Position numbers and translations under genes: made by a program. The notes beneath the pieces were generated by a model. It was not told the origin of the DNA. It did no database searches and saw only the letters and a program-made list of their open reading frames with translations. This document shows, piece after piece, positions 61,641 to 64,000 of a stretch of 64,000 nt of DNA; the stretch's first letter is position 1; each line of letters begins with the position of its first letter. Source of the DNA: Apostichopus japonicus (Eukaryota; Echinodermata; Holothuroidea; Aspidochirotida; Stichopodidae); NCBI RefSeq assembly GCF_037975245.1, contig NC_092579.1, forward strand, positions 7,904,001-7,968,000, in the 5' to 3' direction.

Positions 61641-64000
61641 AAGTCTGTTATGGAATCAGATATGTTTTGCCCCTGTCCTCCCTTCCTCGTCAACTTTGAT
61701 ACTTTGATTAACCATACTGTACATTTCTAATCATACTACATTACCAATAGTACTGGTAATCAAGGAACATTTGATATTCATATATGGTACCATATGCAGT
61801 TCTTGTGCAAAACGGGCATAATTGTAACTCAATTGCAAATTTGTACGAATTTCAATATTTATTATTTCTAAACATAATTGATAAACCTTGGAGCTGTTTT
61901 CGAAAAATACACATGCTCAAATGATTTGTGGTGTATACTATAACTAATGACATTGATCATTTCAAAAATGCAAGCTAACCATTGATTTAAGGTTGTGTAC
62001 TTTTCTTCCGTTACCATTCCATCCATTGGATCCAATTGGTATCAAATTGACTTAATATATGCCATAAGTAAATATGACAATCATTTCCAGTTTGCTTGTT
62101 CAGCTTTTCCACAAACAAGCAAACCTCACCCACTTGTGTCCATACAGTAGTGTATATATTAAGGTAGATATACTGTGTGCTAGTGCGCAAAGAATATATT
62201 TATTATGCGGTGCAGAAAAATGCGTTCAAAATGGTTGGATTGCTACACAAGTGTACAGAGATTAAAACCAGGGTGTTTTTGTACACACAAGCTTGGTATC
62301 TTTAGTGTTTGGATAACAACGCAACATGCTACACAAAATGTTAGCACTAAGTCTGTAAATTATGCCCTTGTAAAATTACATGCCGAGGACCATTATAAAT
62401 TATGTGTTATAACTCAATTAATTATGATAAAGAGCCAAATGATATGTGTTTAGGAAATTGTAAGAGAATGTTCTTTAAATGCAATAATTCTTGAAAAACT
62501 TAAAGGTAACTAGAACTGTATATTAGCCCTTGAAATTACCCCATTTTGAAAACAACTCTGTCATATTGCATATTGCAATCAAATTAAGATCCACAGAGAG
62601 TCACTTGAGTGTGGAAAGGATGAGAATGAGATTAGGTAATATTTGACCTTTGACCGTCAGATTCGCAGGGTTTGTCAGAAACTTTGCTGATTGCTGTACA
62701 AGCGTGGTAAATTACAGCAAGGAACATAACAAACTGTGTAAAGGAAACAGTAATATATCCATGGATACTGTCATTGAAGTAAATAATGTGGATTATTTCT
62801 GAAGAGAAAGCTTAAATGATATAAATGTTCCAAAACAAGGTTTTGACAACCAATATTCACTAATATTGTATAATATTCACCATGCATTGCAATAGGTATT
62901 TATTACCATAAAATTGAACATGCGGTTAATTGAATAATGTTAAGGTACTGCAAATACAGTATTATATACCTGTGTGTATTATGTGGTACATTGCATACAC
63001 CCATATGCAGCAGTTGCAATCATCGAGCAAGGACACCAGTTTAATTACTTAGACAAATTTGTTAAGTAAAATAAAGTTATCAAATAGATCTGTAAAATTG
63101 CTGCAAATGATACTGTCATCATCAATTCTTTGTTCAATGGTCCTTAAATGTATGTATTTTGTGTACTTTCTATTTACATAGCCAGAGAAGTTAGCCTCAG
63201 TCCTTTCCTCATATTATTTACATGCACAATCAATACAATTTTGTGTACAATTCTACTGTAGTAAAGCTCCATATATACTGTGCATCATACTATAAATTTA
63301 TGTACAGTATGTGTTTATCAGATTAAATTGAATTTGAAAGCCACCTTTTTCATCCCTGGGGAATGCATTCAAACTGTTTGAAGAGGTCAGAGGTGATGTT
63401 TCCATTGTGGAAGGGATTTTTCCCTCCATATTTCCCACATTTTTTTGCAAAGTGTGTCATTTTTTTTCTTCAACATCAACTTAACTTAAGTTTGGTGTAG
63501 CTATGTTTGCAGGGGGCACTAGAAAACTGTAAAACGACAATTCGCAGGAAATGGATTGGTCCCATAGTTAATGCTTAGAATACACAGGAAACAATATTAC
63601 ACTAGTAGGTCTGGTGATGCTAAGTCATTTTAAAGATTCAAAGTTAGAGTTGTTGGCCTTGAATGTGAGAAACTCATAAATGAAAATTGAACCTTCAACA
63701 AGAAAGACAGAAAACACTGTGCCTAGATATCCAGCCTTTTCTAGATCAGAGAAATTAACTTGCAGATAAATATGGATGGCTTTTTTAAAATGTAAATTGA
63801 GACAAGCTCTCAAAATAGGTCCATACATTTTATGATAGTGTATGTACACTAAGATATGGAGTATATATATACTGTATGTGTTTGTCAGGATTTTGTCAAA
63901 GAAGCTGTGCAAGTCACATAGCATGACTACTGTATGTGGAAGCAATGTTGGGAATGTAGCAAAATATAACAGCAAGTTGGTAGTTTTTATTTTCAATACA
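61641..64000. other. CMAS intron 3, continuing past the window
   Basis: AT-rich. I searched by eye for the next CMAS exon and did not find it. A 123-codon minus-strand ORF at 63,625-63,996 is unrecognised and is probably chance. Confidence 0.4.

Noticed and set aside
63625-63996. 123-codon minus-strand ORF
   Set aside because: No recognisable family, AT-rich composition and a position in the CMAS intron.

Overview
This is a eukaryotic, intron-rich, AT-rich window, most likely from an invertebrate deuterostome and plausibly an echinoderm. Reasons: split genes with GT..AG introns, a Hedgehog-pathway gene (MOSMO), a CMP-sialic acid synthetase, and a dense load of tRNA-derived SINEs, hAT-like elements, minisatellites and (TA)n tracts. 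There is no prokaryotic gene organisation. The species cannot be fixed from the sequence alone. Nearly all short ORFs are noise; the genes were recovered by joining exons through splice sites with matching phase.

Layout. GET4 (tail-anchored protein targeting) lies on the minus strand at 3,647-15,892, with 8 coding exons. Its introns hold two copies of one SINE, one copy of another, a MITE candidate and a 4.0-kb element with perfect terminal inverted repeats. MOSMO (Hedgehog attenuator) lies on the minus strand at 22,420-24,346, with 3 coding exons; a decayed partial copy of its exon 2 lies in intron 2. Between 24.3 and 30.3 kb is a graveyard of mobile elements: a LINE relic split by a hAT MITE, and small MITEs. 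An isolated exon for the second half of a two-pore-domain K+ channel is at 30,310-30,732 on the plus strand. Two alpha-1,3-fucosyltransferase (GT10) copies face away from each other: a broken, truncated one on the minus strand (32,087-33,033) and an intact single-exon one on the plus strand (36,428-37,897). A LITAF-domain gene starts on the minus strand at 46,301; its second exon is at 42,489-42,757 and the rest was not found. The first three coding exons of CMAS (sialic acid activation) lie on the plus strand at 58,111-60,454, and the gene runs off the right edge.

Repeats. Six insertions end in 8-bp target duplications typical of hAT elements. A hAT-like element (52,429-55,482) is nested inside another element whose ends are inverted arrays of a roughly 22-bp unit. 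Minisatellites lie at 1.36-1.85, 18.66-19.09, 49.79-49.95, 50.88-51.11 and 60.6-61.64 kb.

The genes do not form one pathway. The fucosyltransferase and CMAS both act in glycan building but sit 20 kb apart. I found no clear new multi-gene system. The most interesting items are the tandemly duplicated splice donor in CMAS, the diverging fucosyltransferase pair with a near-identical catalytic core but unrelated amino-terminal regions, the partial MOSMO exon copy, and the nested mobile elements.
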